Shown here piece by piece: positions 36,799 to 45,974 of a stretch of 64,000 nt of DNA. The notes under the pieces were generated by a model, which worked only from the letters and a program-made list of their open reading frames with translations, was not told the origin of the DNA and searched no databases. Both the position numbers and the translations under genes were made by a program. The stretch lies in assembly GCF_017939745.1 (NCBI RefSeq), contig NZ_JAGKQQ010000001.1, forward strand, positions 7,517,299-7,581,298, written 5' to 3'. How positions within the stretch are numbered: position 1 is the first letter of the stretch; every line of letters begins with the position of its first letter. The DNA comes from Gemmata palustris (GTDB lineage: Bacteria > Planctomycetota > Planctomycetia > Gemmatales > Gemmataceae).

Positions 36799-39237
36799 AC
36801 ATTTGCCGCGTCTCCCTCGCTCGGCGGAATCCAGCCGCGCGGGGCGCAGCGCGGCACCGAAGCCGTACTCACGTTCTCCGGCGGGCGCCTCGCGGACGCA
36901 CAGGAGGTGCTCGTCTATTACCCCGGCATCGCGGTCAAGAAGCTCGAAGTCGTCAACGACGCGACGCTGAAGGCCACGGTCACGATCGCACCGGATTGCC
37001 CCCTCGGTGAGCACGCCTTTCGTGTTCGGACCGCGTCGGGAATCTCGGAGGTGCGCACATTTTGGATCGGGGCACTTCCAGTCGTGGAAGAGGTCGAGCC
37101 GAACAACGATTTCGACAAGCCGCAACCGGTCCCGCTGAACGTGACCGTTCACGGCATCGTTCAAGCGGAAGACCAGGATTACTTCGTCGTCGAGTGCAAG
37201 AAGGGCCAGCGCCTCTCGGTCGAAGTCGAAGGAATGCGTTTGGGCGTCACGTTCTTCGATCCCTACGTCGCGATCCTCGACGCGAAGCGGTTTGAACTCG
37301 CGACCGGCGACGACTCTGCGCTCAGCGCGCAAGACGGCGGGTGCTCGGTCGTGGTCCCGGCCGACGGCAAGTACATCGTCCAGATCCGCGAGAGCGCCTA
37401 CGGCGGCAACGGTGCGTGCCAGTACCGTCTGCACATTGGCAACTTCCCGCGGCCTACAGCGGTTGTGCCCGCAGGCGGCAAACCGGGCGAAGAACTGGAA
37501 GTCACCTTCCTCGGCGACCCGTCCGGGCCGATCAAGCAGAAGGTCAAGCTCCCCGCGAACCCGGACGACCAGTGGCGGCTGCACTGCCAGACGCCCGAGG
37601 GGATTCACCCCGCCGGCTTCAAGTTCCGCGTCGCGAACCTGCCCAACGCGCTCGAAACACCGAACAACGGCGCGCCCGCGACCGCCAGCCCCGGCGCCGC
37701 GCCCGGTGCGTTCAACGGCGTCGTGAGCGCACCGAACGAAACCGACTACTTCAAGTTCGCCGCGAAGAAGGGCCAGGTGTTCGACGCCCGGTGCTTCGCC
37801 CGGCAACTCGGCTCGCCGCTCGACCCGGTGCTCTACTTCGGCAACGCGACCGGCGGGGTGATCGCCGCCAACGACGATAGCGGTGGCCCGGACAGCTACT
37901 TCCGCCTCACGATCCCGGCCGATGGTGACTACACGCTCTGGGTTCACGACCACCTGAAGAAGGGCGGCGCGGACTACTTCTACCGCATCGAACTGACGCC
38001 GGTCGCGGCCGCGATCAGCACCACCATCCCCAAAGTTGACGGCAACAACCCCGCGAACCAGGACCGCCAGACGATTACCGTTCCGAAGGGCGGGCGGAAC
38101 GCGGTGCTCGTGATCGCGAACCGCGCCGACTTCGGCGGCCCACTCAACATCGGGTTGGATAAGCTCCCCGCGGGCGTCACGCTGACCGCGGAACAAATGG
38201 AAGCGGGGCTGAACGTCGTTCCCGTGGTGTTCGACGCCAAGCCGGACGCACCGACCGCGGGCCACCTCGCGGTAATCACCGCGGTCCACCCCGACCCCAA
38301 CGTAAAGGCGTCGTACAAATTGTCGCTCGATGCGGCGCTCGTTCTCGGTCCGCCGAACCAGACCGTGTACGCGCGGCACGAAATCAACCGCACCGCGGTC
38401 GCGGTCGGTGAGGTCGCACCGTACTCGATCGAGGTGATCGAGCCGAAAGTGCCGCTCGTGCAGAACGGCTCGTTCAACCTCCGTGTCGTCGCCAAGCGCG
38501 CCGCGGGCTTCAAGGGCGCGATCACGGTGTTCCCGCTGTGGACCCCGCCGGGCATGGGCATTCAAGGCTCCGCGGTGATCCCCGAGGGTCAAACAGAAAC
38601 CGTGCTGCCGATGAACGCGGCCCCGGACGCGGGCGCCCGCAAGTGGAAGACGGCCGTTCACGCGGTGGCGGACGCGGGCAAAGGCCCGGTCTGGGTTTCG
38701 AGCCAACTGTTCGCGCTCGAAGTCGCGGCCCCCGTCGTCACCCTCGCGATGGAGCGCCCGGCCGTTGAACAGGGCGGGCAAACGCAACTATTCTGCAAGG
38801 TCGCGGTGACGCGACCGTTCGAGGGCAAGGCGAAGGTGACCGTCTACGGCCTCCCGACGAAGGTCACGACTCAGGTTTTGGAAGTCACGAAGGACACGAA
38901 GGAGATCGCGTTCCCGATCGTCGCGGACAAGACCAGCCCCATCGGTCAGCACAACGTCTTCGCACAAGTGGTGATCGACAAGGGCGGCGAGCTCATCACG
39001 GGGAACACCGGCGGTACGCAGCTCCGCATCGACGCCCCGCTCCCGCCGAAGGTCGCGGCCACCCCGACACCACAACCGAACCCGATGACGCCGAAGCCGC
39101 CCACCCCGACACCGGCGACGCCCGAAAAGCGGCTCACGCGCCTCGAGCAGCTCCGCAAGGAAGCCGAGGAGCGCGAGAAGGCCGCGGCCAGTGGCACGCA
39201 ACCGCCACCCAAGAAAGAAGAGCCGAAGAAGCCGTGA
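36745..39237 (+). CDS. Secreted protein with two pre-peptidase C-terminal (PPC) domains
   Basis: An 830-residue protein. The signal peptide is MLLRLVLPLCALCALCGETF and is derived from repeat DNA. An IPT/Ig-like domain (about 20-110, SLGGIQPRGAQRGTEAVLTF) follows. Two PPC domains are visible: VEPNNDFDKPQPVPLNVTVH with DQDYFVVECKKGQRL, and LETPNNGAPATA with NETDYFKFAAKKGQVFDARC. Later domains are beta-rich, and the C-terminus is a Pro/Thr linker with a basic, charged tail (about 770-830). PPC domains are binding or processing modules of extracellular enzymes. No enzyme domain is visible, so it may be an adhesin or binding protein. It lies directly after the DUF1501 gene. Confidence 0.85.
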   Translation: MLLRLVLPLCALCALCGETFAASPSLGGIQPRGAQRGTEAVLTFSGGRLADAQEVLVYYPGIAVKKLEVVNDATLKATVTIAPDCPLGEHAFRVRTASGISEVRTFWIGALPVVEEVEPNNDFDKPQPVPLNVTVHGIVQAEDQDYFVVECKKGQRLSVEVEGMRLGVTFFDPYVAILDAKRFELATGDDSALSAQDGGCSVVVPADGKYIVQIRESAYGGNGACQYRLHIGNFPRPTAVVPAGGKPGEELEVTFLGDPSGPIKQKVKLPANPDDQWRLHCQTPEGIHPAGFKFRVANLPNALETPNNGAPATASPGAAPGAFNGVVSAPNETDYFKFAAKKGQVFDARCFARQLGSPLDPVLYFGNATGGVIAANDDSGGPDSYFRLTIPADGDYTLWVHDHLKKGGADYFYRIELTPVAAAISTTIPKVDGNNPANQDRQTITVPKGGRNAVLVIANRADFGGPLNIGLDKLPAGVTLTAEQMEAGLNVVPVVFDAKPDAPTAGHLAVITAVHPDPNVKASYKLSLDAALVLGPPNQTVYARHEINRTAVAVGEVAPYSIEVIEPKVPLVQNGSFNLRVVAKRAAGFKGAITVFPLWTPPGMGIQGSAVIPEGQTETVLPMNAAPDAGARKWKTAVHAVADAGKGPVWVSSQLFALEVAAPVVTLAMERPAVEQGGQTQLFCKVAVTRPFEGKAKVTVYGLPTKVTTQVLEVTKDTKEIAFPIVADKTSPIGQHNVFAQVVIDKGGELITGNTGGTQLRIDAPLPPKVAATPTPQPNPMTPKPPTPTPATPEKRLTRLEQLRKEAEEREKAAASGTQPPPKKEEPKKP

Positions 39238-39274
39238 TATGATGAGGCGTTCGCCCACTCGACACGGAGAAGCC

Positions 39275-39508
39275 ATGAGCGAAGCCGCCGAGAAACTGAA
39301 AACGGCCATACTGGAACTGCCCCTCGCGGAGCGGCTAGAGGTGATGGACGCGCTTGCTGCGTCGCTTCCGCCCGATGACGTCACGGAAGACAATACCGCC
39401 TTCGATGCGGTGCTCCAACGCCGTGCAGAAGACCTGGATAGTGGGCGGGTGAAGGGTGTACCGGCAAACGAAGTGATGGAACGGCTCCGTGCGAAGTACG
39501 CAAAATGA
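39275..39508 (+). CDS. Addiction-module antitoxin (CHP02574-type)
   Basis: The ATG at 39275 follows GGAG and is preferred over an earlier ATG. The 77-residue product has the pattern of unstable antitoxins of the TIGR02574/PF09720 family: EKLKTAILELPLAERLEVMD, with an acidic, Asp/Glu-rich C-terminal half (FDAVLQRRAEDLDSGRVKGV). It overlaps the toxin gene by 4 bp (ATGA). It would bind and neutralise the downstream toxin and autoregulate the pair. Confidence 0.85.
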   Translation: MSEAAEKLKTAILELPLAERLEVMDALAASLPPDDVTEDNTAFDAVLQRRAEDLDSGRVKGVPANEVMERLRAKYAK

Positions 39509-39810
39509 AACCGGTCATCCTGCACCCGGAAGCCGAAACGGAGATCGAGGACGCAGCCGACTTCTACGAATCGCGTCGGGCCGGCTACGGCGAACTGTTC
39601 CGGGCCGAAATCGAAGCCGCTCTCACCCAGATCGGCAACGTGCCCACGGTGTTTGCCCTCTACAAAGGTGGTCCCGCGCGGCGCCGGCTCCTCAATCGGT
39701 TCCCGTTCGCCGTCTACTTCATCGAACGAGATGCCGCGGTTCACGTGATCGCGGTCGCGAACCAACGACGGAAACCGGGCTACTGGCTCGACCGACTGAA
39801 CGACGTGTGA
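39505..39810 (+). CDS. RelE/ParE-type toxin
   Basis: A 101-residue RelE/ParE-superfamily toxin, ATGA-overlapping the antitoxin gene. It has the usual fold pattern: VILHPEAETEIEDAADFYES near the start, RRRLLNRFPFAVYFIERDAA in the centre and VIAVANQRRKPGYWLDRL at the end. ParE relatives poison gyrase and RelE relatives cut mRNA; sequence alone does not decide. The pair sits between two secreted-protein genes, which may make that locus hard to lose. Confidence 0.87.
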   Translation: MKPVILHPEAETEIEDAADFYESRRAGYGELFRAEIEAALTQIGNVPTVFALYKGGPARRRLLNRFPFAVYFIERDAAVHVIAVANQRRKPGYWLDRLNDV

Positions 39811-39821
39811 AGACCCACCGC

Positions 39822-42254
39822 ATGAGGCTTTTCGACATGCGCCTTGCTTATCTGCTTTCTCTCTGTGCCCTCTGTGCCCTCTGCGGTGAACCCGTCTTCG
39901 GGCAGCAGATCGCTGTCTACCCGCCCGACATTAATCTCGAAACGAGCCGCGACCGGCAATCGTTCGTGGTGCAGCTCACGCAGCCCGACGGTATCACCCG
40001 AGACGTGACCGCCCAGGCACAGGTCACGTTTGCGAACCCCGCGCTCGTGAAGCTCGACAAGTTCTACGTCGTGCCGGTCGCGGACGGCGCCACCGAAATG
40101 ACGGTCGGGCTCAACGGGCAAACGGTCAAAGTGCCCGTAAAGGTCACGAAGGCGAAGGACGATCGCGCGATCTCCTTCAAGCAGGACGTGATGCCCGTGT
40201 TCATGCGCACCGGGTGTAACGTCGGCGGGTGCCACGGCGCCGCGCGCGGGAAGGACGGGTTCCGGCTCTCACTGTTCGGTTTCGACCCCGAGGGCGACCA
40301 CTTCCGGCTCACGCGTGAACTCAACGGCCGCCGCATCAACCTCGCGCTCCCGGCCGAGAGCACGCTGCTCGAAAAAGCGACGGGCAAGGTCGCCCACACG
40401 GGCGGCGCGAAGATCAAGGAGGGCGACGAGTACTACCAGGCGATCACGCGCTGGCTCGAAGCTGATGCCCCGCTGGACGCCCCCACAATCGCACTGCCGG
40501 TGAGCATGGAAGTGTTCCCGCCGAGTGCCGTACTCGATGGCAAGGGCGAGAAGCAGCGCATCGTGGTGCGGGCGAAGTATTCGGACGGCACCGACCGCGA
40601 CGTGACGAACCTCGCGCTCTTCCTCACCAACAACGACACCGCGGCCAAGATCGACGACACCGGCGCCGTGACCGCGGGCGAGCGCGGGGAAGCGTTCGTG
40701 ATGGCCCGGTTCCACACGTTCACCATCGGCGTGCCGTTCATCACGCTGCCCAAAGATCTGAAGTTCGCGTGGGCCAACCCCGCGGAAACGAACTACATCG
40801 ACACGCTCGTTCACAATAAGCTCAAGAAGCTCCGCATCGAGCCGTCCGGCGTGTGCGACGACGCGACCTTCGTGCGCCGCGTATATTTGGACATCATCGG
40901 CGGGCTGCCCGCGCCCGAGGAGTACGCCCGGTTCATGGTGTCCACCCTGCCGAACAAGCGCGAGTTGCTCGTCGACGAGTTGCTCGACCGCAAGGAGTTC
41001 GCGGAACTGTGGGTGCTCAAGTGGGCGGAACTGCTGCAAATCCGCTCGTCGAACGAAGTTAGCTACAAGGCGATGCTGCTCTATTACGGCTGGCTGCAAG
41101 AGAAGATCGCGAACAACGTGCCCACGGACGTGTGGGTGAAGGAGCTGCTCGGCGCCAACGGCGGGACGTTCAAGAGCCCGGCGACCAACTACTACCAGCT
41201 CGAGCGCGACGTACTAAAAGTGACGGAGAACGTCGCCCAGGTGTTCATGGGCATGCGCATCCAGTGCGCCCAGTGCCACAACCACCCGTTCGACCGCTGG
41301 ACGCAGGACGATTACTACGGGTTCGCGAGCTTCTTCACGCAGATCGGGCGCAAGGGCACGGACGACGCGCGCGAACTGGTGGTGTTCAACAGCGGCGGCG
41401 GCGAGGTGAACCACCCCGTGCGCGGGCGCCCGATGCCCGCGAAGTTCCTCGGTGGCACGGCGCCGGTCGATGTGGCCGGGAAGGATCGCCGCACGGTCGC
41501 CGCGAACTGGCTCGCCAGTGCGGACAACCCGTACTTCGCCAAGAACCTGTCGAACATCGTGTGGAACCACTTCTTCGGTCAGGGCATCGTAAACGAAGTG
41601 GACGACGTGCGCATCTCGAACCCCGCGAGCAACCAGGAACTGCTCGACGAATTGGGGAAGAAGTTCACCGGCTACAAGTACGACTTCAAGAAGCTCGTGC
41701 GCGACATCTGCACGTCGCAGACGTACCAGCGCAGCACACAAGCTACGAAGACCAACGAGAGCGATACGCGGAACTTTGCGCGCGGTCCGGTCCGCAGAAT
41801 CCGGGCCGAAACGATGCTCGACGTCATCACGCAGGTGACGGACACGAAGAACAAGTTCCAGGGGCTCCCACTGGGCGCACGAGCCGTACAAATCGCGGAC
41901 GGCGGTGTGAGCACGTACTTCCTCACGACCTTCGGCCGGCCCACGCGCGAAACGGTGTGCTCGTGCGAGGTGCGCCTCGAGCCGACGCTGTCGCAAAGTC
42001 TCCACCTGCTGAACGGCGAAACCGTAGAGCCGAAGATCGCGCAGGGCAATCTGGTGGGCAAGATGCTCCAAGAGAAGAAGACCCCGGCGCAGATCATCGA
42101 ACAGATTTACGTCCGCTGTCTCACGCGCGCCCCGCGTGCGGAAGAGCTGAAGAACCTCACCGCCATCGTGGACGCCGCGAAGGACAAGAAGCAGGCGCTC
42201 GAAGACGTGTTCTGGGCGGTGATGAACTCCCGCGAGTTCATGTTTAATCACTAA
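39822..42254 (+). CDS. Secreted DUF1549/DUF1553 protein with Ig-like and cytochrome-type N-terminus
   Basis: I place the start at 39822 or 39837; both give a signal peptide (LAYLLSLCALCALCGEPVFG) that is derived from the CTCTGTGCCCTCTGTGCCCT repeat. Next come an Ig-like domain (about 30-105) and a cytochrome-like region (SFKQDVMPVFMRTGCNVGGC, then H). This is a PSCyt-type motif (CNVGGCH) with a wider spacing than CxxCH. DUF1549 follows (about 320-540; IQCAQCHNHPFDRWTQDDYY) and then DUF1553 (about 560-800; RTVAANWLASADNPYFAKNL, FGRPTRETVCSC). These proteins usually work with DUF1501 partners, here at 35361. The substrate is unknown. It starts 11 bp after the toxin stop. Confidence 0.87.
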   Translation: MRLFDMRLAYLLSLCALCALCGEPVFGQQIAVYPPDINLETSRDRQSFVVQLTQPDGITRDVTAQAQVTFANPALVKLDKFYVVPVADGATEMTVGLNGQTVKVPVKVTKAKDDRAISFKQDVMPVFMRTGCNVGGCHGAARGKDGFRLSLFGFDPEGDHFRLTRELNGRRINLALPAESTLLEKATGKVAHTGGAKIKEGDEYYQAITRWLEADAPLDAPTIALPVSMEVFPPSAVLDGKGEKQRIVVRAKYSDGTDRDVTNLALFLTNNDTAAKIDDTGAVTAGERGEAFVMARFHTFTIGVPFITLPKDLKFAWANPAETNYIDTLVHNKLKKLRIEPSGVCDDATFVRRVYLDIIGGLPAPEEYARFMVSTLPNKRELLVDELLDRKEFAELWVLKWAELLQIRSSNEVSYKAMLLYYGWLQEKIANNVPTDVWVKELLGANGGTFKSPATNYYQLERDVLKVTENVAQVFMGMRIQCAQCHNHPFDRWTQDDYYGFASFFTQIGRKGTDDARELVVFNSGGGEVNHPVRGRPMPAKFLGGTAPVDVAGKDRRTVAANWLASADNPYFAKNLSNIVWNHFFGQGIVNEVDDVRISNPASNQELLDELGKKFTGYKYDFKKLVRDICTSQTYQRSTQATKTNESDTRNFARGPVRRIRAETMLDVITQVTDTKNKFQGLPLGARAVQIADGGVSTYFLTTFGRPTRETVCSCEVRLEPTLSQSLHLLNGETVEPKIAQGNLVGKMLQEKKTPAQIIEQIYVRCLTRAPRAEELKNLTAIVDAAKDKKQALEDVFWAVMNSREFMFNH

Positions 42255-42265
42255 TGGGTCTTTGT

Positions 42266-42419
42266 AGCCCCGGTAGGGGCGACAGAGAGTAGCCAGGGGT
42301 GAAGCGCAGCGCAACCCCTGGCGGATTGGGTCCAACCGCTCCCGAATCGCTCTTTTCCAGGGGTTACGCTCGCGTAGCTCGCTCCACCCCTGGCTACACT
42401 CTGCCGCCCCTCCGGGGCT
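42266..42419. repeat. Long imperfect palindrome, AGCCCCGG...AACCCCTGG type
   Basis: The left arm (42266-42321) and right arm (42357-42419) share AGCCCCGG, AGGGGCG, CAGAG, GTAGCCAGGGGTG and AACCCCTGG elements in reverse complement, with indels. I know similar elements from other planctomycete genomes as dispersed repeats; this is recollection, not a search. Confidence 0.75.
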
Positions 42420-42481
42420 TAAAACACACCGGCGGGCTGATGTCGCGCCGCTCACAAACGATTCCGACGAGGCTTCTTGAT

Positions 42482-44641
42482 ATGCGGCAATTGGCATTCC
42501 TCTGTTCCGTGGTAGCGGTCCTTGCGGGCGGTGCTCGCGTCCTCGCGGACGCGAAGAACCCGACCTTCGACGACGATGTGTTGCCCATCGTCAAGCAGCA
42601 CTGCGCGAACTGTCACAGCAACGACAAGCAGAAGGGCGACCTCAACCTCGCCACTTACGCGGCGCTGCAAAAGGGCGGGTCGTCCGGGGCCGCGGTGAAG
42701 CCGGGCGATCCGTCGAAGTCGCGCGTCTACACGCTCTCGGCACACATCGAAGAGCCGAAGATGCCGCCCAACGGCAACAAGATGCCCGATGCACAGCTCG
42801 CGGTCATCAAGTTGTGGGTAGAGCAGGGGGCGCGCGAAAATGCCGGCAGTAAGGCCAGCGTCACGCCCAAGCCCACCGCCGACATCGGGCTGAAATCCAT
42901 CGTGAAGGGTCGGCCGGAAGGCCCGCCGCCGATGCCGGCCGTCGGCAAACTGAAGCTCGACCCGGTAGTGACCGCGCGCCGACCGGGCGCCGTCCTCGCG
43001 ATGGCGACCAGTCCGTGGGCACCCCTCGTTGCCATCGGCGGGCAGAAGCAGGTCATCCTGTACAACACCGACACCGGCGCGCTGATCGGGTTCATCCCGT
43101 TCGAGCACGGGCAGATCAACAGCATCAAGTTCTCGCGCAACGCCCGGTTCCTCCTGGTCGCGGGCGGTAAGGGCGGGTCGTCCGGGAAGGCCGTACTCTA
43201 CAAGGTCGAGAACGGCGAGAAGGTGATCGAGGTCGGCATCGAGAACGACGCGATCCTCGCCGCGGACATCTCCGCGGACCAAACGCAGATCGCCGTCGGC
43301 AGTCCGTCGAAGCTCGTCCGCATCTACTCCACCACCGACGGCAAGGTGATCCGCGAAATCAAGAAGCACACCGACTGGGTGACAGCGGTCGAGTACAGCG
43401 CGGACGGCGTGCTACTCGCGACCGGGGACCGCAACGGCGGCGCGTTCGTGTGGGAAGCGTTCACCGGGCGCGAGTACTTCAGCCTCCGCGGGCACACCGC
43501 GATGATTACGGACGTGTCGTGGCGCGACGACTCCAACGTGCTCGCGACGTGCAGCGAAGACACGACGATCAAGCTCTGGGAAATGGAGAACGGCGGGAAC
43601 ATCAAGAACTGGGGCGCGCACGGCGGTGGCGCGGCGAGCGTGCAGTTCACGCACGACGGCAAACTCGCCAGCACCGGGCGCGATCGGGTCACGAAGTTCT
43701 GGGACCAGAACGGCACCGCGCTGAAGACCTTCGAGGCGTTCCCGGACTTGGGGCTGAAAGTCGCGGTGACGCACGACAATGCCCGCGTGATCGCGGGTGA
43801 CTGGTCCGGCGTGGTGAAGACGTGGACCGCGGTCGACGCGAAAGCGGTCGCCACGCTCGACGTCAACCCGCTCCCGGCCGTCGAACGATTGAAAAAGGTC
43901 GAAACCGCGATCACTGCGGCGACCGCGAAGATTCCGCCGACGCAGGCCGCGTTCGATGCGGCTGCGCTCAAGGCGAAGCAAGCGACCGACGCTCACAACG
44001 CGGCCGTCGCGAACGTGAACAAGATCAACGCGGACCTGGCTGCAGCAAACAAGGCCGTGACCGACTTCACCGCCGCAGCGAACGCCGCCAAACCGCAAAT
44101 GGACGCGGCGAAGGCCGAAGTAGATAAGGCGACGCCGATCGCGACCGCGGCGGCAAACAAGGCCGCTGCCCTCGAAGCGGTGGTGAGCGCGGAAACCGTT
44201 GCGGCGAAGGCCATCGCCGACGCTTCGACGAAAACGCCCGCGAACGCGGACCTCGTCGCGCAAGTAAAGAAAAAGGCCGATGCGCTCGCGGCTTTGAGCG
44301 CAGAACTGGCGATCGCAAAAAAGGTCCAGGCCGACACCGCAGCCGCGCTCAAAGCGGCAACGGACAAGCACGCGGCTCAATCGAAGGCGTACACCGACGC
44401 AACGGCGGTGGTCGCTGCGAACCAGAAGACGGTCGCGACGCTCACTCCAATGCAGAAGCCCGCAACCGACGCGGTCGCACCGGCCAAAGCCGCAGCCGAC
44501 GCCGCAAACGCGGCCACGGCGCCCGCAAAAGCGGCACTCGACGCGCTCAACGCCGAAATCGCCACTGCGAAAGCGACGCTCGAGCAACTGAAGACCGTAA
44601 CCGCACCGCCGGCCCCCACGCCCGTCCCGCCGAAGAAGTAA
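42482..44641 (+). CDS. Secreted cytochrome-type/WD40 protein with Ala-rich coiled-coil tail
   Basis: The ATG at 42482 begins a clean signal peptide (MRQLAFLCSVVAVLAGGARV); an in-frame ATG at 42440 is possible. The mature protein starts with a planctomycete cytochrome-type domain: VLPIVKQHCANCHSNDKQKG with a CxxCH motif, then KMPPNGNKMPD. A WD40-type propeller follows (about 130-450): repeats such as GHTAMITDVSWRDDSNVLAT, CSEDTTIKLW. The last ~240 residues are an alanine-rich helix with coiled-coil periodicity (AAFDAAALKAKQATDAHNAA). It likely binds heme outside the cytoplasm and contacts partners by the propeller; it closes the DUF1501/DUF1549 block. Confidence 0.85.
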   Translation: MRQLAFLCSVVAVLAGGARVLADAKNPTFDDDVLPIVKQHCANCHSNDKQKGDLNLATYAALQKGGSSGAAVKPGDPSKSRVYTLSAHIEEPKMPPNGNKMPDAQLAVIKLWVEQGARENAGSKASVTPKPTADIGLKSIVKGRPEGPPPMPAVGKLKLDPVVTARRPGAVLAMATSPWAPLVAIGGQKQVILYNTDTGALIGFIPFEHGQINSIKFSRNARFLLVAGGKGGSSGKAVLYKVENGEKVIEVGIENDAILAADISADQTQIAVGSPSKLVRIYSTTDGKVIREIKKHTDWVTAVEYSADGVLLATGDRNGGAFVWEAFTGREYFSLRGHTAMITDVSWRDDSNVLATCSEDTTIKLWEMENGGNIKNWGAHGGGAASVQFTHDGKLASTGRDRVTKFWDQNGTALKTFEAFPDLGLKVAVTHDNARVIAGDWSGVVKTWTAVDAKAVATLDVNPLPAVERLKKVETAITAATAKIPPTQAAFDAAALKAKQATDAHNAAVANVNKINADLAAANKAVTDFTAAANAAKPQMDAAKAEVDKATPIATAAANKAAALEAVVSAETVAAKAIADASTKTPANADLVAQVKKKADALAALSAELAIAKKVQADTAAALKAATDKHAAQSKAYTDATAVVAANQKTVATLTPMQKPATDAVAPAKAAADAANAATAPAKAALDALNAEIATAKATLEQLKTVTAPPAPTPVPPKK

Positions 44642-44648
44642 CCCGGTG

Positions 44649-44764
44649 TTTTTCCTGGGACCGCGGACGTCCCGTCCGCACGCTGCATGACCGGAAGCGC
44701 GGTTCGTTGTACTGGTGAGTGGTCCCCAAAACAGCGGACGAGACGTCCGCGGTCCCAGGAAAAG
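44649..44764. repeat. Inverted repeat with GCGGACG...GGTCCCAGG core
   Basis: TTCCTGGGACCGCGGACGTC (from 44650) and GACGTCCGCGGTCCCAGGAA (ending near 44762) are reverse complements flanking a spacer of about 70 nt. Confidence 0.75.
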
Positions 44765-44807
44765 CACCGGGGCGGCACTCTAAAAGAGTGCCGCCCCGGT
44801 GCTTTTC
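44765..44807. terminator. Strong bidirectional terminator
   Basis: A perfect 18-bp stem (44765-44782 and 44786-44803, AAA loop) is preceded by AAAA and followed by TTTT. It sits between convergent genes ending at 44641 and 44828, so it can stop both. Confidence 0.9.
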
Positions 44808-44827
44808 ATTTCAATCGACCGATTGCG

Positions 44828-45865
44828 TTACTCGCTCAGGCCGAAGTCGATCGGGAGCCGGCGCCACGCGCTGTGGATGTGGTTCGCTTGGTTCTTCGCG
44901 CTGTCGGCCTGCACGTTCAGGAACTCGACGACGAAATCCGGCGCTTGCACGCGGTACGTGTACCCTTCGCCCGGCTTCGGGCTGCCGCTGTAGGCGAAGA
45001 ACAGTTTCGTATCGGGCGTGGCCTTCACCTTCTTCATTTCGGTGTCGGCGAGTTCGTCCGGCATGCGCCCGGCGTAGGCTTGCAGCAGCTTTACGAGCGT
45101 GGCCTTCTGGTCCGCGGTGAGCTTGTCCGCGGTGATCCCGACCGGGGCGCCCACGTCCGCTTTGGCCTGCCCCTCCTTGATTTCCGGGAACGCCTTCGGC
45201 TGCTTCGCGGACTTGTCCTGCTCCTCGTTGAGCGACTTGATAAGGGCACGCACGTGGTCCTCGATTTCCGGGAGCGGGCGCAGCCCCTTCTTCGCCCCGC
45301 CCTTCACCTCGGCCGGGTTGGACGCGAACAGGATCGGCGCGCCGGCTACCACCTCGCCCTTATCGAGCGTGTAGTTCACCGACAGGTGGTGCCCCTCGAA
45401 CCGCCAGCCCCATTTCCCGGTGCTCGACGGCTCCCCGAACACGCTCACGAAGTACCACGAGGGGTTGCGCGTCATCGCGCTCTTCGGTCCCTCGAGTTCG
45501 AGCAGCAGGTTTTCCAGGCCGATGATCGTGGTGGCCTGCTCGTACCCCTTGGCGGAGAGGCCGGACTTCAGCAGTTCCATCGCGGCCTTCTTCTGCTCCG
45601 CGGTCATTTCTTCGAGGCGGGCGCCCTTGCGGGTGAACTTCTTCTCCCGGTCCTGCTGCGGGGTGAAGAACCACGCGGCGCGGTGCGGGTCTTTGAAGTC
45701 GAAGACCGCTTTCTTTTTCAGTTCCGGCGACAGCGCCGCGAGGAACGTGGACGCGGACGCGGTCATCCGGCCGCCGGTCGTTTCCGGCGCGGAACTGCCG
45801 ACGAGCGCAACACCCATAACGGCAGCAAGGGTGATTGCGAGAACGGAAATGCGAACACGGGTCAT
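44828..45865 (-). CDS. Secreted DUF3500 protein
   Basis: The ATG at 45865 follows GAAAGGAGCC and gives a signal peptide (MTRVRISVLAITLAAVMGVA). The 345-residue body shows the DUF3500 pattern: FDFKDPHRAAWFFTPQQDRE, KGYEQATTIIGLENLLLELE, FVSVFGEPSSTGKWGWRFEG, HHLSVNYTL and the terminal NVQADSAKNQANHIHSAWRR. This family is exported and uncharacterised. It lies divergently from the sigma-54 regulator, with 109 bp between them. Confidence 0.87.
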   Translation of the reverse strand: MTRVRISVLAITLAAVMGVALVGSSAPETTGGRMTASASTFLAALSPELKKKAVFDFKDPHRAAWFFTPQQDREKKFTRKGARLEEMTAEQKKAAMELLKSGLSAKGYEQATTIIGLENLLLELEGPKSAMTRNPSWYFVSVFGEPSSTGKWGWRFEGHHLSVNYTLDKGEVVAGAPILFASNPAEVKGGAKKGLRPLPEIEDHVRALIKSLNEEQDKSAKQPKAFPEIKEGQAKADVGAPVGITADKLTADQKATLVKLLQAYAGRMPDELADTEMKKVKATPDTKLFFAYSGSPKPGEGYTYRVQAPDFVVEFLNVQADSAKNQANHIHSAWRRLPIDFGLSE

Positions 45866-45974
45866 TGGAGAGTGGCTCCTTTCGAGGCGGGTAGAAGACA
45901 TGTTAAGCGGTGTCTCGGCCCGGGGCACCGCTAAACTAAGGGAACCGCTCTCGTTTTGCGAAGGGACCGTTTTT

